Shown here in pieces: positions 32,574 through 34,136 of a stretch of DNA of 34,136 nt. Position 1 is the stretch's first letter. Every line of letters begins with the position of its first letter. This DNA comes from Candidatus Poribacteria bacterium. Lineage in GTDB: Bacteria > Poribacteria > WGA-4E > PCPOR2b. The stretch covers positions 1 through 34,136 of the forward strand of contig JAPPKS010000008.1 in the NCBI GenBank assembly GCA_028819845.1, read 5' to 3'. The notes under the pieces were generated by a model. The model ran no database searches. It saw nothing but the letters and a program-made list of their open reading frames with translations, and had not been told where the DNA came from. Both the position numbers and the translations under genes were made by a program.

Positions 32574-32877
32574 ATTGATGCGATGTCCGAGATGAGTGAG
32601 CCGCGAGTTGGAGATTGGAAGTGAAGACTATCGCCTTCGCTATTCGCTCAGTTGACCCCCCTCAGTCCCCCCTTGGTAAGGGGGGAGGTTTAGGTGCGCG
32701 GCTTGGTAAAGGGGAAGGAGAGTGTGCGCGGTGTCGAATCATTCCCCTCCTTACGAAGGAGGGGTTAGGGGAGGTTGAGGATGGTGTGTTGGGGATTGGA
32801 GAAGAATATCCACTTGCAAGGGATTGAAGATGGTTAAGCAAGGGAGCGGGGTTGTTTTTTTGGCGGCGCTGAAGGTG
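32574..32877. other. Gene-free spacer with repeats
   Basis: Contains an inverted MITE arm (32624-32657), the palindrome CCCCCCTTGGTAAGGGGGG (32668-32686) and CCCCTCCTT-ACG-AAGGAGGGG (32745-32765). A related GCTTGGTAAGGGGGGATC is at 50-66, next to the first MITE arm. Confidence 0.7.
32624..32657 (-). repeat. MITE arm, right border of the AccA-like cassette
   Basis: On the minus strand it reads GGTCAACTGAGCGAATAGCG then AAGGCGATAGTCTTC, an inverted match to 30988-31022 sharing the GAATAGCGA variant. Confidence 0.6.
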
Positions 32878-33909
32878 TTAGGCGCTTAATGTGTGTATTT
32901 CCGGGTCGTTGATGTGATCCGAAATTTTCTGGTCAATCGCATTCACCTGTTCGGTGAGTTTACGTTGTGCCGCACTCATTTCTTCGCGGAGGTCGTCTAT
33001 CCGACTGTTGGTATCGTCAATTCGGCTGATAGTCTCATCAATCCGACTGTCAATACCATCAATGCGTTTGTCTAGGAAATCACGCATGACTGTCGACGCC
33101 GCATACATTTCTTCCTTGGTTGGCACATTCGCAAACTTCGCATCAAGCAGCTTTTCAAAATGCTCAGATCTCGCAATTGACGATTTATCGAGTTGTTCAA
33201 TGCGATCATCTGAAGATTTTTCGAGCTGGGCAATGAGTTTGTTTGTCGATTCTTCAGAGTGTGCAATCCCAGCATTTAAAGACTTATCGAGTTGTTCGAT
33301 GAGTTTGTTTGTCGATTCTTCAGAGTCTGCAATCCGGTCATTTAAAGATTTATCGAGATGCGCAATGAGATTGTTTGACGTTTCTTCATAGTGTTCAATG
33401 CGATCATTTATAGATTTGTCGAGTTGCTCGTAGCGGGCATTTAAGGAATTTACGAGCAGTTCAAAGCGATCATTTATGGATTTGTCGAAATGCTCGAAAC
33501 GCGCATTTATGGAATTTTCGAATATTTCCAAGCGATCATTTATAGATTTGTCGACATGCTCGAAACGAGCATTTATGGAATTTTCGAATATTTCAAGCCG
33601 ATCATTTATGGAGTTTTCGAATATTTCAAATCGCGCATTTAATGAATTTTCAAATATTTTCAAGCGATCATTTATAGATTTGTCAACATGCTCAAATCGA
33701 GCGTTTATGGAGTTTTCGAATATTTCCAAGCGATCATTTATGGATTTGTCGAATATTTCTAAGCGAGCATTTAAGGAGTTTTCAAACTGTTCAAACCGTT
33801 TATCGAGGCGTCCAAAAAAGAAGTTTAATACGCCGATAACCAACCCGCCGCCCGCAACGATCGGCACCGCAATTGCCGTGATGATTTTGACAACGTCGAT
33901 CCAACTCAT
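32878..33909 (-). CDS. Membrane-anchored hendecad-repeat coiled-coil protein
   Basis: ATG 33909 is preferred to ATG 33924 because GGAGGT lies seven bases before it, inside the longer frame. The 343-residue product has an N-terminal membrane segment (about 6-32, IITAIAVPIVAGGGLVIGVL). Some 20 consecutive 11-residue units follow (about 36-265), alternating DKSINDRLEIF-like and ENSINARFEHV-like forms, so that the DNA repeats in 33- and 66-bp steps. The last 75 residues turn to a heptad pattern with RIDETISRIDDTNSRIDD and end in DHINDPEIH. Eleven-residue periodicity predicts a straight or slightly right-handed coiled coil rather than the usual left-handed type. Function is unknown; a membrane-tethered rod is all that follows from sequence. 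A promoter is visible at 33933-33962. Confidence 0.85.
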   Translation of the reverse strand: MSWIDVVKIITAIAVPIVAGGGLVIGVLNFFFGRLDKRFEQFENSLNARLEIFDKSINDRLEIFENSINARFEHVDKSINDRLKIFENSLNARFEIFENSINDRLEIFENSINARFEHVDKSINDRLEIFENSINARFEHFDKSINDRFELLVNSLNARYEQLDKSINDRIEHYEETSNNLIAHLDKSLNDRIADSEESTNKLIEQLDKSLNAGIAHSEESTNKLIAQLEKSSDDRIEQLDKSSIARSEHFEKLLDAKFANVPTKEEMYAASTVMRDFLDKRIDGIDSRIDETISRIDDTNSRIDDLREEMSAAQRKLTEQVNAIDQKISDHINDPEIHTLSA

Positions 33910-33932
33910 TCCGATTACCTCCATTTCATGAT

Positions 33933-33962
33933 ATTATACCACAATGCCGCCCAAAATGTCGA
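33933..33962 (-). promoter_or_regulatory. Promoter of the hendecad-repeat gene
   Basis: On the minus strand TCGACA (33957-33962), 18-bp spacer and TATAAT (33933-33938), preceded by GTGG as in the 8263-8292 promoter (GTGGTATAAT in both). The predicted leader is about 20 nt. Confidence 0.65.
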
Positions 33963-34011
33963 GTTTTCGTATGTTGGGTTGAGGGATTGACGGCGTATGT
34001 GTTGAGTGCGC

Positions 34012-34136
34012 CGCGATTCGGAGATTGACCGTACGGGTTGTTGGCAGAGGTTGAAGGTAGTGTGTTGGGAAGGAGAGTAGACTGTCTGAACTGTGATTTG
34101 TGTGATTAAATGATGGGCTGTGATTGAGGGAATTGA
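34012..34136 (+). repeat. Repeat modules at the right edge
   Basis: Contains the 'cgcgattcggagattgacc' module (34012-34035) and the fourth copy of the 50-bp repeat, CTGTCTGAACTGTGATTT onward (34081-34130). The window ends before it can be seen whether a hairpin copy follows, as it does at 5807 and 7490. Confidence 0.75.

Noticed and set aside
33476-33931. 151-codon plus-strand repetitive ORF
   Set aside because: Antisense of the hendecad gene; the repeat structure is explained by the minus-strand protein, which has a promoter and Shine-Dalgarno.

Overview
The window looks like a chromosomal segment of an uncultivated, Gram-negative-type bacterium, most likely Candidatus Poribacteria or a close relative. 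This is inferred from three things. Two giant secreted proteins end in tails around an NYPNPF motif of the type-IX-secretion/FlgD-like kind. Gfo/Idh/MocA sugar oxidoreductases recur. Intergenic regions are loaded with short palindromic repeats. No rRNA, tRNA or CRISPR array was seen.

Layout. 1-875 is pure repeat DNA. 876-5682 is a small-molecule metabolism block: an ABC permease of the BmpA-associated nucleoside/simple-sugar type (+), two Gfo/Idh/MocA oxidoreductases (-) and an aspartoacylase/succinylglutamate-desuccinylase-like hydrolase (-). Two pairs of perfect DnaA-box 9-mers, each with 11-bp spacing, flank the hydrolase gene. 5918-7138 holds a gene for a TIR/deoxyribosyltransferase-like protein followed by a small basic RDAxTGR protein, next to a decayed tandem copy of the same unit. 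7551-9371 holds a methyltransferase and two small membrane-anchored coiled-coil proteins. 9616-12156 is an isolated phage-type terminase module (possible small subunit, large subunit, and the stump of a third gene) bracketed by direct copies of a hairpin repeat.

12157-13266 is repeat-rich and ends in tandem promoters and a structured leader with an internal terminator. The leader precedes a 1759-aa secreted protein (13267-18546). A 3125-aa secreted Ig/PKD-repeat protein (19214-28591), a PorV/PorQ-like outer-membrane barrel (28693-29631) and a LysM/coiled-coil envelope protein (29732-30610) follow on the same strand. Together they plausibly form a cell-surface module: large adhesin-like substrates, a barrel partner and a peptidoglycan-binding protein. 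31137-32573 carries a truncated AccA-like protein without its glycine-rich oxyanion loop and a CDP-alcohol phosphatidyltransferase, framed by inverted copies of a repeat arm. The window ends with a membrane-anchored protein made of about 20 eleven-residue repeats.

Genes left of about 8.3 kb run mostly leftward and those to the right mostly rightward. The repeats (a 32-nt hairpin in 9 copies, a 283-bp element in 2 full copies plus partial ones, a 40-bp arm in 5 copies, a 50-bp repeat in 4 copies) lie almost wholly between genes and in places supply gene edges such as a Shine-Dalgarno sequence or a stop codon.
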